Notes: generated by a model not told the origin, from the letters alone. A stretch of 64,000 nt of DNA from Ruegeria sp. HKCCD4315 (GCF_013112245.1 NZ_WVRN01000001.1:1244501-1308500), one strand, 5' to 3'. Positions 17,934-26,783 are shown, counted from the first letter of the stretch. Numbers and translations: made by a program.

Positions 17934-18638
17934 GTGAAGCGCCAAAGCTCTTTTCTGAATTTGTTGAAAGGGCACTGGCAGCTTATTGCGATCACCACAT
18001 TGGTTTTTCTGCTTTGGAACACTCCCGCTGTGGTTCCGCTGAAAATTCTGATCGTCTTTCTGCACGAGCTGTCTCACGCCGTGACGATAATTTTGACCGG
18101 CGGCTCGGTCGAAAGCTTTTCGATCTCACCACAGCAGGGTGGGCTGGTGATCGGTTGGGGTGGCAACCGGTTTCTCAGCCTGTCCGCCGGGTATCTTGGC
18201 TCGCTTTTGCTGGGCATGGGCCTTTTGATCATTGCATTGCGCACGCGGGCTGACCGTGCCGTTCTGGCAGGTTTTGGCGGGGTCATGTGTTTGGTAGCTG
18301 TGCTTTACATCCGCGATCTGTTTGCACTTGTGTTTTGTATCGGCGTCGGGTCGGCGATGATCGCCACCGCCTGGTATCTACGCCGCGAGCTCAGCGACCT
18401 TGTGCTGCGCGTCATCGGGTTGACCAGCGTGATCTATGTGCCGTTCGACATCTTTGACGACACGATCCGGCGTTCTGGGATGCGGTCCGATGCGTTCATG
18501 TTGGCCGAGGAGTTCGGCGGAACAACAATGATGTGGGGCGGGATGTGGTTGGTGCTGAGTGCCCTCGCGATTTATCTGTGCCTGCGTCATTGCCTTGGGC
18601 CGGACAGCAACTTGCATTTTGGTCGTACAGCAAGGTGA
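17934..18638 (+). CDS. M50-like multi-pass membrane protein (putative zinc protease)
   Basis: Integral membrane protein of 234 residues with about six hydrophobic segments. A zinc-protease style HELSH (HExxH) sits in the second segment (IVFLHELSHAVTIILTGG), and PFDIFDD lies near residue 165. Proteins of this shape are annotated as M50-like (M50B) peptidases. The second conserved M50 motif (LDG/NPDG with a metal-ligand Asp) is not plainly visible, unless FDIFDD plays the part. Whether it cleaves anything is unproven. The GTG start is one base after the prfB stop, so translation is probably coupled. Confidence 0.7.
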   Translation: MKRQSSFLNLLKGHWQLIAITTLVFLLWNTPAVVPLKILIVFLHELSHAVTIILTGGSVESFSISPQQGGLVIGWGGNRFLSLSAGYLGSLLLGMGLLIIALRTRADRAVLAGFGGVMCLVAVLYIRDLFALVFCIGVGSAMIATAWYLRRELSDLVLRVIGLTSVIYVPFDIFDDTIRRSGMRSDAFMLAEEFGGTTMMWGGMWLVLSALAIYLCLRHCLGPDSNLHFGRTAR

Positions 18639-18669
18639 AGTGTTCCAGTGCTGTGGTGGCGAAAAGACA

Positions 18670-18692
18670 CATTTAAACAGTGGGTTTAAATG
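18670..18692. promoter_or_regulatory. Perfect inverted repeat upstream of the amidase gene
   Basis: CATTTAAAC-AGTGG-GTTTAAATG, nine-base perfect arms with a five-base centre, 50 bases before the amidase start. Being AT-rich and placed in a promoter region, it looks more like an operator for a dimeric regulator than a terminator; there is no U-tract. The regulator is unknown. Confidence 0.45.
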
Positions 18693-18742
18693 AGCTGAAC
18701 CGCTCGCTAGGCTGTTGAAGACGAACAACAGACTGGCGTGTT

Positions 18743-20143
18743 ATGGATCTGACCCGGATATCGGCCGCAGAGCTTTTGAAACAACTTACAACGCGGCAGG
18801 TTTCAGCCACGGACGTGATGCGTGCCACACTTGATCGTATCGCGGCGGTGAATGGCGATGTGAATGCCATCGTTGCGCTGCGCGATGAGAGTGCGTTGAT
18901 GGACGAGGCGCGCAAGCACGACAGTGGCCCAATCACCGGCCCGCTGCACGGGCTGCCAATTGCGGTCAAGGATTTGGTCAATGTGGCCGGTGTGGTCTCG
19001 TCTCATGGATCACCGCTGTTCAAGGGTGTCGTGCCGGACAGTGACGATCTGATTGCCGCCCGGATGCGGGACGCAGGTGCGATCCTGATCGGAAAGACCA
19101 ACACGCCGGAATTCGGATTGGGCTCGCACACATTCAACCCGGTTTATGGTGCGACGCGCAACCCGTATGACGCCAACCATACCTGCGGGGGTTCGTCCGG
19201 TGGGGCGGCGGTGGCCCTGGCCATGGGTATGGTGGCGCTGGCAGACGGATCCGACATGATGGGCAGTCTGCGTAACCCAGCGGCCTGGAACAATATCTAC
19301 GGCTTTCGCCCAAGCTGGGGCAGGGTGCCGTCTGATCCTGTCGGCGACAGCTTTCTGCATCAATTGTCAACACTTGGCCCTATGGCCCGCAGCCCCGAGG
19401 ATCTGGGCATTTTGCTCGACGTGATTTCAGGACCAGACCCGCGCCTGCCTTTAGCCTCTGAAAGTACTCTGGTGTCGCCGGTGACACCGGCGGACATGCA
19501 GGGGCTGCGGATCGGTTGGCTTGGGGATTGGGGCGGGGCGTTCCCGATCGAGCCTGGCATTCTCGACCTTTGCAAAGATGCGTTGGCCGTGTGTGAAAGC
19601 CTTGGCGCTGATGTGCAAGACGTGGATCCGCCCTTCGATGCTGAACAGCTTTGGACAAGTTGGATCACGCTGCGGTCGTTCAGCGTTGCGGCGGGGTTGG
19701 AGCCCTTGGCCGCACAAAAGGATCATCTGAAAGATACCGCACAATGGGAACTGGATCGCGGCCTGTCCATGCGCGCGATGGAGGTGCAGCACGCCAGCGT
19801 TATCCGCTCGGACTGGTTCCGCTGCGCGGCGGACCTGTTCACTCGGTTTGACGCACTGGTTTTGCCATCCGCACAGGTCTGGCCCTTCGGGATCGAGACC
19901 CCGTACCCGACCAGCATCGCGGGTCGGGCCATGGATACCTATCACCGGTGGATGCACGTCACAGTGCCGGTCAGCCTGATTGGATTGCCCTGTTTGGCTG
20001 CGCCTGCTGGCTTTGGGTCAAACGGATTGCCGATGGGGTTCCAGCTGTTTGGACCAAGAGGCTCAGACAAGAAACTACTGTCAATTGGGGCGGCCTATCA
20101 TGCCGAAACCAAATGGCCAAATAAGAGACCGGCGATGCCATAA
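18743..20143 (+). CDS. Amidase signature (AS) family enzyme
   Basis: Hydrolase of 466 residues in the amidase signature family, with a Ser-cisSer-Lys triad. The lysine is in [10 protein letters not shown], the cis-Ser region is [12 protein letters not shown], and the nucleophile region is [14 protein letters not shown]. The usual DTGGSIR is thus DMMGSLR here, a less common variant that keeps the nucleophile Ser. Members hydrolyse amides, aminoacyl-tRNA mischarges (GatA) or ureido groups. There is no gatB or gatC beside it and the sequence is not GatA-like overall, so it is likely a catabolic amidase. It is followed by the DUF2189 gene. Confidence 0.85.
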   Translation: MDLTRISAAELLKQLTTRQVSATDVMRATLDRIAAVNGDVNAIVALRDESALMDEARKHDSGPITGPLHGLPIAVKDLVNVAGVVSSHGSPLFKGVVPDSDDLIAARMRDAGAILIGKTNTPEFGLGSHTFNPVYGATRNPYDANHTCGGSSGGAAVALAMGMVALADGSDMMGSLRNPAAWNNIYGFRPSWGRVPSDPVGDSFLHQLSTLGPMARSPEDLGILLDVISGPDPRLPLASESTLVSPVTPADMQGLRIGWLGDWGGAFPIEPGILDLCKDALAVCESLGADVQDVDPPFDAEQLWTSWITLRSFSVAAGLEPLAAQKDHLKDTAQWELDRGLSMRAMEVQHASVIRSDWFRCAADLFTRFDALVLPSAQVWPFGIETPYPTSIAGRAMDTYHRWMHVTVPVSLIGLPCLAAPAGFGSNGLPMGFQLFGPRGSDKKLLSIGAAYHAETKWPNKRPAMP

Positions 20144-20168
20144 CGCCGGACAGGGAGGAGAGGACATC

Positions 20169-20966
20169 ATGGACAAGCCTTTTGGAGTGCCGGAAATGCG
20201 ACCGGTCGATACCGACATGCTGCGCACGGCATTGCAGCGCGCATGGGCCGATTTCCGTCGCGCACCTTTATTCGGGCTGATCTTTGCGGGTTTTTACGTG
20301 CTGGCGGGCTGGGCCATGGCGTGGGTGACAGTGCAGACCGGAACAACCTTCTGGCTGGTGCTGGCGGCCATCGGGTTTCCGTTGATCGGACCTTTCGCAG
20401 CGGTCGGGCTTTACGAGGTCTCGCACCGGGTTGAGCAGGGTGATCCTCTGGATTTTGCTGCGATCTTTGGTGTGGTGCTACAGCAGAGCCGCAGGCAGTT
20501 GCCGTCGATCTGCGCGATCATCGTCGTGATGTTTCTGTTCTGGTTCTTTTTAGGGCACATGATCTTTGCCTTGTTTCTGGGGCTGGCCACGATGACCAAC
20601 ATTTCGACCTCAACCGAAGTCTTCTTCACTCTGAACGGCCTGACCATGCTGGCCGTTGGAACGGCGGTAGGGGCGATCTTTGCGACCGTTCTGTATATGA
20701 TCACCGTTCTGTCGATCCCGTTGCTGCTGGATCGTGAACTGGATTTTGTTACAGCCATGATCACAAGCTTTTCCTACGTAAAGGAAAACCTGTTTGTCAT
20801 GCTGGGCTGGGGCGCCTTTATTGCGGTTGTAACGTTCGTGGCGATGGTGCCGTGGTTTCTGGGGTTGTTAGTTGTGCTGCCTTTGCTCGGCCACGCCAGC
20901 TGGCATCTGTATCGGCAGATCACGCAGGGTGATGGTCGGCCGGAAGCCGCAACCGCGACCGATTAG
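20169..20966 (+). CDS. DUF2189 family multi-pass membrane protein
   Basis: Membrane protein of 265 residues with about six hydrophobic segments: residues 38-60, 66-90, 118-145, 158-185, 205-230 and 235-250. The family is widespread in Alpha- and Betaproteobacteria and has no known function; motifs here are [14 protein letters not shown] and [11 protein letters not shown]. The start at 20169 has a very strong ribosome-binding site (GGGAGGAG) ahead of it. Lying 25 bases after the amidase it is probably in the same unit. Its stop overlaps the stop of the convergent regulator gene by four bases. Confidence 0.8.
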   Translation: MDKPFGVPEMRPVDTDMLRTALQRAWADFRRAPLFGLIFAGFYVLAGWAMAWVTVQTGTTFWLVLAAIGFPLIGPFAAVGLYEVSHRVEQGDPLDFAAIFGVVLQQSRRQLPSICAIIVVMFLFWFFLGHMIFALFLGLATMTNISTSTEVFFTLNGLTMLAVGTAVGAIFATVLYMITVLSIPLLLDRELDFVTAMITSFSYVKENLFVMLGWGAFIAVVTFVAMVPWFLGLLVVLPLLGHASWHLYRQITQGDGRPEAATATD

Positions 20967-21682
20967 AAATGCTGCGCCAGATTGTTTGTGGACAGGCGCG
21001 CAGCGGCAAAAATCGCGGCCGAGTCGTGCCCCAGATACTTGAGGACTACCGGTTCCGGGTTGGATGTATCGGCCGAGTTGACCACAGATCCGCGCCATTG
21101 AACCGCGGTTCCCGTGGCATCGGGTGAGATCAGATAGACCCGGCTGTTATGCCCGCCCCGCTGGGATGTCAGCATGTACACGGTATCGCCGCTACAGGCT
21201 GCGATCCCTTGTATTTCACGTGCCTGTGGCGGGGCTTCGGGCATTGCGGCACGCGAAACATAGCCCCGTATCAAGGTGCATTGGGTCAGTGGTCGGGCGT
21301 GCAACAATGTCATGCGATGCTCGTCCGAAAGGCTTTCGATCACCGCATAAAACCCGGGTGCAAACGGCGATTTCTCAATCGCGTCTGACCCGGAGCCCAG
21401 AAACTCGGTCAGGGCTGAGGTTGCCGGGTGACTTTCTGACTTTTCGATCTCATCCAGCGGTTTCAGAAGGATGCGGGCGTCCACGTCGAAAAAACGACAG
21501 ATCCGGTCCAGAACATCCGGTCGGGGCACGCTTTCTCCAGAGAGATACCTGTTAAACTGCGTCCGGTTCACCCCGAGTTTGCGACACAGGGCCGAGATCG
21601 AGCGATGTTGCTGCGCCAAGCGCCGAAGATTCTCGCTGAACATTGCGCGTAGCTCTTCAGGACTGCGGGTATCGTCGGTCAT
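20963..21682 (-). CDS. XRE-type helix-turn-helix transcriptional regulator
   Basis: A protein of 239 residues. The N-terminal third is an XRE/Cro-like [19 protein letters not shown], then [19 protein letters not shown] and [18 protein letters not shown]. The rest (about 90 to 239) is a putative ligand- or partner-binding domain with a [10 protein letters not shown] segment that I do not recognise. The start at 21682 gives the HTH at the normal distance from the N-terminus. Upstream sequence holds CAACTG and CAGTTG half-sites 17 bases apart, which could serve autoregulation but are weak. Confidence 0.75.
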   Translation of the reverse strand: MTDDTRSPEELRAMFSENLRRLAQQHRSISALCRKLGVNRTQFNRYLSGESVPRPDVLDRICRFFDVDARILLKPLDEIEKSESHPATSALTEFLGSGSDAIEKSPFAPGFYAVIESLSDEHRMTLLHARPLTQCTLIRGYVSRAAMPEAPPQAREIQGIAACSGDTVYMLTSQRGGHNSRVYLISPDATGTAVQWRGSVVNSADTSNPEPVVLKYLGHDSAAIFAAARLSTNNLAQHF

Positions 21683-21988
21683 GGCCGTCCAAGTGTTGCT
21701 TTGCCTTCGGATGAAACCAACTGAACACCACGGCCAAAGCCAGTTGAACAGTGATAAATCGCACAGAATAACCCCAAGCAACGTATCCCCACGTCGCGTT
21801 GCACACCCAACGCTAGCGCCGTATAGCGCAAAGGCAATAGGCTTTATCTGAAAATGACTGATCTTTATCCGGAAGCTCGGGCCCCTATTGCAATTATAGC
21901 GCAACAAGGCCACGTGGGCGGCGAGCGCATTGCGCCGCCAACCCATGAAGTATCCCCGCCCCAAATTACCTCGGAACGGGAACGAAGT
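21683..21988. other. 306-base gap: regulator upstream region and ilvH 3' region
   Basis: The left part is the upstream region of the HTH regulator and holds CAACTG/CAGTTG half-sites near 21719-21747. The right part, after ilvH, contains CAAATTACCTCGG (21962-21974), which looks like a remnant of one arm of the dispersed palindromic repeat. No gene is supported here and no terminator with a U-tract was seen. Confidence 0.4.
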
Positions 21989-22549
21989 TTAATCGCCGCG
22001 CAGCAACGCTGCGACACCGGTCCGCGCGATCTCGACAAGGCCCAACGGGCGCATGAGATCGGCAAACGCATCGATCTTGTCAGGCGCGCCGGTGATTTCA
22101 AAGATGAACGAGTTGAGCGTGCTGTCCACCACATTGGCGCGGAAAATATCGGCCAGGCGCAACGCCTCGACCCGTTTGTCTCCTTCACCAACCACTTTGA
22201 TGATGGCCAATTCCCGTTCGACCGATGGGCCTTCGACCGTCAGATCATGCACATCATGCACGGTCACGATCCGGCCCAACTGCGCCTTGATCTGCTCGAT
22301 TACCTGAGGGGTTCCGGTGGTGACGATGGTGATGCGGCTGAGATGGCCGGTGTGATCCACCTCGGCCACGGTCAGGCTTTCGATGTTATAGCCACGGCCT
22401 GAGAACAATCCGATCACACGGGCCAGAACGCCGGGTTCGTTTTCGACCAGAACCGCGATTGTATGGCGTTCCTGTACGTCCGAGAAGGTGGGGCGTAGGT
22501 TATAGGCAGAATGGCGGGTAGAGCCTTTTTTGATATGTAGGGCAGACAT
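21989..22549 (-). CDS. ilvH: Acetolactate synthase small (regulatory) subunit
   Basis: Regulatory subunit of acetohydroxyacid synthase, which binds valine and activates the catalytic subunit in branched-chain amino acid synthesis. The 186 residues show an N-terminal ACT domain (HTIAVLVENEPGVLARV, GLFSGRGYNIESL) and a C-terminal ACT-like domain starting near 95. An N-terminal extension of about 28 residues (MSALHIKKGSTRHSAYNLR) precedes the ACT domain, as in other Alphaproteobacteria. It lies 69 bases after ilvB and shares its attenuator-controlled transcript. Confidence 0.95.
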   Translation of the reverse strand: MSALHIKKGSTRHSAYNLRPTFSDVQERHTIAVLVENEPGVLARVIGLFSGRGYNIESLTVAEVDHTGHLSRITIVTTGTPQVIEQIKAQLGRIVTVHDVHDLTVEGPSVERELAIIKVVGEGDKRVEALRLADIFRANVVDSTLNSFIFEITGAPDKIDAFADLMRPLGLVEIARTGVAALLRGD

Positions 22550-22618
22550 TTATGTCCCTTTCATCATCCTTGAGATGCCGGGCGCAACAAGGCGCCCGAC
22601 TAAATCCGTCGAATTGCG

Positions 22619-24370
22619 TTAAACCAGAACCGAACCTTTAGAGTCGATCACGCCCTGCGTCTCGGCCTCGCCCAGCAGCATCTCGTTATGGGCCTTGCCC
22701 GACGGGATCATGGGGAAGCAGTTCTCGTGCTTTTCAACCAGACAGTCGAAGATCACCGGGCCGTCATAGGTGATCATTTCCATGATCGCATCGTCCAGAT
22801 CGGCGGGGTCGGAACACAGGATGCCTTTCGCGCCAAACGCTTCAGCCAGCTTGACAAAATCGGGCAAGGCCTCGGACCAGCTGTGCGAATAGCGCTCGCC
22901 ATGCAGCAACTCCTGCCACTGGCGGACCATGCCCAGACGTTCGTTGTTCAGGATGAACTGTTTCACCGGCAGGCGGTATTGAACCGCGGTGCCCATTTCC
23001 TGCATGTTCATCAGCCACGACGCTTCACCGGCCACATTGATCACCAGCGCGTCCGGGTGCGCCATCTGCACACCGATAGAGGCCGGGAAGCCGTAACCCA
23101 TCGTGCCCAGACCGCCCGAGGTCATCCAGCGGTTGGGGTCTTCGAAGCCAAGGTACTGCGCGGCCCACATCTGATGCTGGCCCACTTCGGTGGTGATATA
23201 GCGGTCGTGCTTTTTGGTCAGTTCCTCAAGCCGTTGCAACGCGTGCTGAGGTTTGATGGTCTTTTCGCTGGCTGTGAAGGCAAGGCAGTTCACCTTGCGC
23301 CACTCAGAGATCTGCGCTTGCCATTGCTTGATAGCCGCCGCGTCGGTCTTGCGACCGCGCGCTTTCCAGACCTTCAGGATGTCTTCCAGCACATGGGCCA
23401 CATCGCCCACGATCGGGATATCGACGCGGATCACCTTGTTGATGGAAGAGGGGTCAATATCGATATGCGCTTTCTTCGAGTTTGGAGAGAACGCATCGAC
23501 GCGCCCTGTGATCCGGTCATCGAACCGTGCACCGATATTGATCATCAGGTCGCAGTCATGCATCGCAAGGTTGGCCTCATAGAGACCATGCATTCCCAAC
23601 ATGCCCAGCCAGTTTTCACCGGACGCCGGGTAGGCCCCCAATCCCATCAGGGTCGAGGTGACCGGGATACCGGTCGAATCGACCAGCTCACGCAGCAGTT
23701 GGCTGGCCGCGGGGCCCGAGTTGATCACGCCGCCACCTGTGTAGAAAACCGGCTTTTTGGCGGTTTCGATGGCGGCAACCAGCTCGGTGATTTCCTCAAG
23801 GTCGCCCTTCAATACCGGCTGGTAATGCGATGTCGAAGGCTTCGGGCTGGTGTATTCGCCGGACGCAAACTGAACGTCCTTGGGGATGTCGATCAACACA
23901 GGGCCGGGGCGGCCCGAGGTAGCGACATGGAACGCCTCATGCATGGTCTCGGCCAGCGAATCCGTGTCCTTCACCAGCCAGTTGTGCTTGGTGCAGGGGC
24001 GGGTGATGCCAACTGTGTCAGCCTCTTGAAACGCGTCTGATCCGATCATGAAAGTGGGAACCTGACCCGTCAGGACCACAATCGGGATCGAATCCATCAA
24101 AGCATCAGTCAGGCCGGTAACAGCGTTGGTGGCCCCGGGACCAGAGGTCACAAGCGCAACGCCGGGCTTGCCGGTCGAACGCGCATAGCCTTCGGCAGCG
24201 TGAACCGCACCTTGTTCGTGACGCACCAGAATGTGGCGAATGTCATTCTGCAGAAAGATCTCATCATAGATCGGTAGGACGGCGCCACCGGGGTATCCGA
24301 ATACCGTGTCCACGCCCTGATCCTTGAGGGCCTGAACCACCATCTTTGCGCCGGTCATCTCACGTGTCAT
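22619..24370 (-). CDS. ilvB: Acetolactate synthase large (catalytic) subunit
   Basis: Thiamine-diphosphate and FAD enzyme making 2-acetolactate or 2-aceto-2-hydroxybutyrate, the first common step to Val, Leu and Ile. About 583 residues: TPP N-domain with the catalytic Glu in VRHEQGAVHAAEGYAR, GSDAFQEAD, FAD domain, and C-domain with NVAGEASWLMNMQE. The usual GDG of the diphosphate-binding motif reads GEA here, as in related Alphaproteobacteria. The start at 24370 follows GGAG by eight bases. An upstream ATG at 24412 would place the start inside the attenuator terminator and is rejected. Confidence 0.95.
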   Translation of the reverse strand: MTREMTGAKMVVQALKDQGVDTVFGYPGGAVLPIYDEIFLQNDIRHILVRHEQGAVHAAEGYARSTGKPGVALVTSGPGATNAVTGLTDALMDSIPIVVLTGQVPTFMIGSDAFQEADTVGITRPCTKHNWLVKDTDSLAETMHEAFHVATSGRPGPVLIDIPKDVQFASGEYTSPKPSTSHYQPVLKGDLEEITELVAAIETAKKPVFYTGGGVINSGPAASQLLRELVDSTGIPVTSTLMGLGAYPASGENWLGMLGMHGLYEANLAMHDCDLMINIGARFDDRITGRVDAFSPNSKKAHIDIDPSSINKVIRVDIPIVGDVAHVLEDILKVWKARGRKTDAAAIKQWQAQISEWRKVNCLAFTASEKTIKPQHALQRLEELTKKHDRYITTEVGQHQMWAAQYLGFEDPNRWMTSGGLGTMGYGFPASIGVQMAHPDALVINVAGEASWLMNMQEMGTAVQYRLPVKQFILNNERLGMVRQWQELLHGERYSHSWSEALPDFVKLAEAFGAKGILCSDPADLDDAIMEMITYDGPVIFDCLVEKHENCFPMIPSGKAHNEMLLGEAETQGVIDSKGSVLV

Positions 24371-24410
24371 CTGCTTTGCTCCGTTCGCGACATGTGTCTT
24401 GCGTTTTGCC

Positions 24411-24439
24411 AAAAAAAAGCCCCCGATTTTTTCGGAGGC
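24411..24439 (-). terminator. Intrinsic terminator of the ilvBH attenuator
   Basis: Read on the minus strand: GCCTCCGA-AAAAA-TCGGGGGC, an eight-pair stem (one G-U), followed by eight U residues (A8 at 24411-24418 on the plus strand). It stands 41 bases before the ilvB start and after the leader peptide, so it must terminate transcription before the structural genes unless prevented. Confidence 0.85.
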
Positions 24440-24480
24440 GCATGGGTTCGATTATGGTTTTCCGTTACCGGCCCATGCGC
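24438..24480 (-). promoter_or_regulatory. Antiterminator arms of the ilvBH attenuator
   Basis: On the minus strand GCGCATGGG (24472-24480) and CCCATGCGC (24438-24446) are perfectly complementary. The first arm is inside the last codons of the leader peptide; the second overlaps the first two bases of the terminator stem. A ribosome stalled on the Leu/Val/Ile codons leaves the first arm free to pair. A ribosome at the leader stop would cover it and let the terminator form. The mutual exclusion is partial (two bases plus crowding). Confidence 0.75.
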
Positions 24481-24512
24481 GTTTTTCCTACGATTACGAC
24501 TAGCGCTTTCAT
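24465..24512 (-). CDS. ilvBH leader peptide (attenuator)
   Basis: A 15-codon reading frame, MKALVVIVGKTRMGR then stop, preceded by AAGGAG nine bases before its ATG. Residues 4 to 8 are Leu-Val-Val-Ile-Val, the three end products of the pathway that the downstream genes start. Its end overlaps the antiterminator arm, and a terminator follows 26 bases after its stop. This is the standard layout of a ribosome-mediated attenuator; ilv leaders of this kind are known in Proteobacteria. Its only expected job is to sense charging of tRNA-Leu, -Val and -Ile. Confidence 0.85.
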   Translation of the reverse strand: MKALVVIVGKTRMGR

Positions 24513-24541
24513 CGCCAGAGGCTCCTTCTTTGCGTGCAGGG

Positions 24542-24570
24542 ACATTATGGTCGGGGGGAAGGGGCGTCAA
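24542..24570 (-). promoter_or_regulatory. Candidate promoter of the ilvBH operon
   Basis: On the minus strand TTGACG (24565-24570), 17 bases, TAATGT (24542-24547). Transcription would start near 24535, about 23 bases before the leader-peptide ATG, leaving room for its ribosome-binding site. Confidence 0.55.
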
Positions 24571-24793
24571 CAGGCAAAATCGCAAATTTCCTGTCCTGAG
24601 GGTGGTATTTTGCGACATTTTATTGCGCAGATTGCCGCATGTTGGGAACTTCCGGGAAAGCGCGGCTCGATTCTCTGGTTTTGCCGTCGCATTTTGGGGT
24701 CTGAAAGCGTCAAGCCAATGTCTGAAATTGGCATGATCCGCCGATATGTCTGCTGCACGGTCATCCGTAGGGCGCATGCAAGGGAGGTGGAAA

Positions 24794-25639
24794 ATGCTGC
24801 AAGACCTGGTAGACCTTGGACGGTACCCGATCGATTGCCCAGACTCTCCAGCCTATGATCGGTTGATCAGAGACCTGAGGCAGGAGCTGGAGCATGATGG
24901 GTGCGCGGTCCTGCCCGGGTTTGTGCATGAAAAAGGCATCGCGCTTTTGGCCGAGGAAGCCGATGCCGTTGCCCCCAACGCGCACCGCTCTTTCAGCCGC
25001 ACAAATGCATATTTCACCAAGGACGATCCACGATTTGGTATCGGGCATCCGATACGTCGGTTCTATGAACGTTCAAACGCCTTTGTCCCGGCGGACAACT
25101 TCCATCAGTCCGGTCCCTTGCGGCGGATTTATGAGTTCGCGGACTTTCTGCCGTTCATTCGGGAAGCTCTGAATGAACCCGAGGATCGGTTCTTCCGCTA
25201 TGATGATCCGCTTGCGGATGTGATCATCAACGTGGTGGAAGAAGGGCAGGGCTTTCCCTGGCACTTCGATACGAACAACTACACAGTGACCCTGGCCATC
25301 CAGAATGGCGAGGCAGGAGGGGCATTCGAATACGTTCCCAATCTTCGCACATCTGAAGACGAGAACTTTGCTCAGGTCGCCTCGGTTCTGGACGGCAACA
25401 TGACGCGTGTTCACCAACTAGAGCTTCAGCCCGGGGATTTGCAGATTTTCAAGGGGAGGTATTCCCTGCACCGGGTGGCACCTGTCACCGGAACGCGACG
25501 CCGCTACGTCGGAATTTTCTCGTTTGTCGAAGCTGAAGGCATGTGCGGCGGGGTCGAGCGGACGCAGCAGCTTTATGGCCGTGTGTTGCCGCACCACTAT
25601 GAACGCGCGGGTCTGCGCAAAGATCAATTGCTGGATTGA
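24794..25639 (+). CDS. 2-oxoglutarate/Fe(II) oxygenase, HalD/BesD-like family
   Basis: Non-haem iron oxygenase of 281 residues. The facial triad is visible: H157-F-D159 in PWHFDTNNY and a distal H226 in YSLHRVAPV, with an Arg about ten residues on (RRRYVGIFSF) to hold 2-oxoglutarate. The overall sequence (IINVVEEGQGFPWHFD, GGAFEYVPNLR) resembles the amino-acid halogenases HalD/BesD. Halogenases replace the Asp by Gly or Ala to make room for chloride. Here Asp is kept, so hydroxylation is the expected reaction. The substrate is probably a free amino acid or a related small molecule. Start at 24794 has an excellent AAGGGAGG site; the frame is open 48 bases further up without family sequence. 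Confidence 0.78.
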   Translation: MLQDLVDLGRYPIDCPDSPAYDRLIRDLRQELEHDGCAVLPGFVHEKGIALLAEEADAVAPNAHRSFSRTNAYFTKDDPRFGIGHPIRRFYERSNAFVPADNFHQSGPLRRIYEFADFLPFIREALNEPEDRFFRYDDPLADVIINVVEEGQGFPWHFDTNNYTVTLAIQNGEAGGAFEYVPNLRTSEDENFAQVASVLDGNMTRVHQLELQPGDLQIFKGRYSLHRVAPVTGTRRRYVGIFSFVEAEGMCGGVERTQQLYGRVLPHHYERAGLRKDQLLD

Positions 25640-25685
25640 AAACCCGTCGTGGGTAAACTGAAGCGGTTCATGGTCGGAGCTTCAA

Positions 25686-26069
25686 ATGCCTGAGATTTTG
25701 CAACTTACCCCATTCGTGCTGTGTTCGTCCTTACAGAACCAGATCGATTTCTACTGTGACCGACTTGGGTTTTCCTGCGGGTTCAGGCAGGAAAACTACG
25801 CCTTCCTGTCGCTCGGGTCGGTGGCTATTCGCTTGTTGGAATGTCCCGCGCGGGAAGACGGCAAGTCACTGGGCGACGATCAGTCGTTTTACATTGATGT
25901 CGACGATGTAGACGGCCTGTACGAAAGCCTGAAATCCGGGCTGGCTGATTTGCCCGAAGGGCGCGTGCGCCCGCCGTTTGACCAACCTTATCTTCAGCGC
26001 GAATTTCACGTTTTGGACGAGGACGGAACACTGGTGTTTTTTGGGCAGGACATAAGACCCCGGACCTGA
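25686..26069 (+). CDS. VOC family protein
   Basis: Single vicinal-oxygen-chelate domain of 127 residues, starting ILQLTPFVLCSSLQNQIDFY and ending YLQREFHVLDEDGTLVFFGQ. The layout resembles bleomycin-resistance or glyoxalase-like proteins of unknown substrate. It follows the 2OG oxygenase by 46 bases in the same direction and may share its transcript, but nothing ties their functions together. Confidence 0.75.
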   Translation: MPEILQLTPFVLCSSLQNQIDFYCDRLGFSCGFRQENYAFLSLGSVAIRLLECPAREDGKSLGDDQSFYIDVDDVDGLYESLKSGLADLPEGRVRPPFDQPYLQREFHVLDEDGTLVFFGQDIRPRT

Positions 26070-26135
26070 GTACCCGCCCGGCGTCGACCTTCAGTCATGT
26101 AACTTCAAGTCAGACGCGCCGCGCGTGCGCGTAGA

Positions 26136-26783
26136 TCAGAAGCCGACGCCAGTACCTTGCAGCACACCATGTTCCAGCGCATAGCGTGTCAGACCAGCGG
26201 TGGAAGAAATACCCAGTTTGCGCTTGATGTTCTTGCGGTGGGTCTCGACCGTGCGCACCGAAATCTCGAGTTTTTGGGCGACTTCCTTGTTGGATTTGCC
26301 CTGTGCAAGTTCCAGCAGGATCGTCTGTTCGCGCCCGGTCAGTGCCTCGCGCGCGCTGTCTTGTTTTGGTTTGAGGGACCCGCTGGCGCCTGTGCACAGG
26401 TATTGTTCGTCCTGCATAACGGCATCGATGGCCTGCTTGATCTCTTCGGTGGGTACATCCTTGAGAATATAGCCTTTGGCACCATGGCTGAGAGCTGTTG
26501 AGATGTATTCGGGACTATCATGCATCGACAGGATCAGGATGCGCGTTTCGGGAAGGCGTTCGAGGATGATTTCCGTCGCGCTGAGACCACCGAGACCGGG
26601 CATGTTTAGGTCCATCAGGATGACATCAGGGGCCAGGTCGACGGCCTGATCCACAGCCGCCTGACCACTACCGAGTGTGCCGACCACGTTGATGTCCTCA
26701 TAGCTTTCCAGGATAGACTGGATGCCTTCGGCCACCATCGGGTGGTCGTCCACAATAAGAACCCGTGTGCTGTCAGAACTCAT
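26136..26783 (-). CDS. NarL/LuxR-family response regulator
   Basis: Two-domain regulator of 215 residues: receiver domain with acidic pair D12-D13 and phospho-acceptor D58 (VILMDLNMPG), conserved Thr/Ser and Lys (ILKDVPTEE), then a LuxR-type HTH (ALTGREQTILLELAQGKSN, KEVAQKLEISVRTVETH). Its ATG overlaps the stop of the sensor kinase by four bases. The pair is read divergently from a TRAP transporter operon, so the likely job is to switch that transporter on when its substrate is present. Confidence 0.9.
   Translation of the reverse strand: MSSDSTRVLIVDDHPMVAEGIQSILESYEDINVVGTLGSGQAAVDQAVDLAPDVILMDLNMPGLGGLSATEIILERLPETRILILSMHDSPEYISTALSHGAKGYILKDVPTEEIKQAIDAVMQDEQYLCTGASGSLKPKQDSAREALTGREQTILLELAQGKSNKEVAQKLEISVRTVETHRKNIKRKLGISSTAGLTRYALEHGVLQGTGVGF

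Noticed and set aside
22688..24040. A 450-codon open frame on the plus strand opposite ilvB
   Set aside because: It is the mirror of a strongly conserved gene in high-GC DNA, and its translation is rich in His, Arg and Gln with no family motifs. Several others of this kind (opposite lpdA, hemA, argS, ispG) were left out for the same reason.
24794..25639. Amino-acid halogenase
   Set aside because: The iron-binding motif is HxD, not HxG or HxA, so chloride would not have a binding place.
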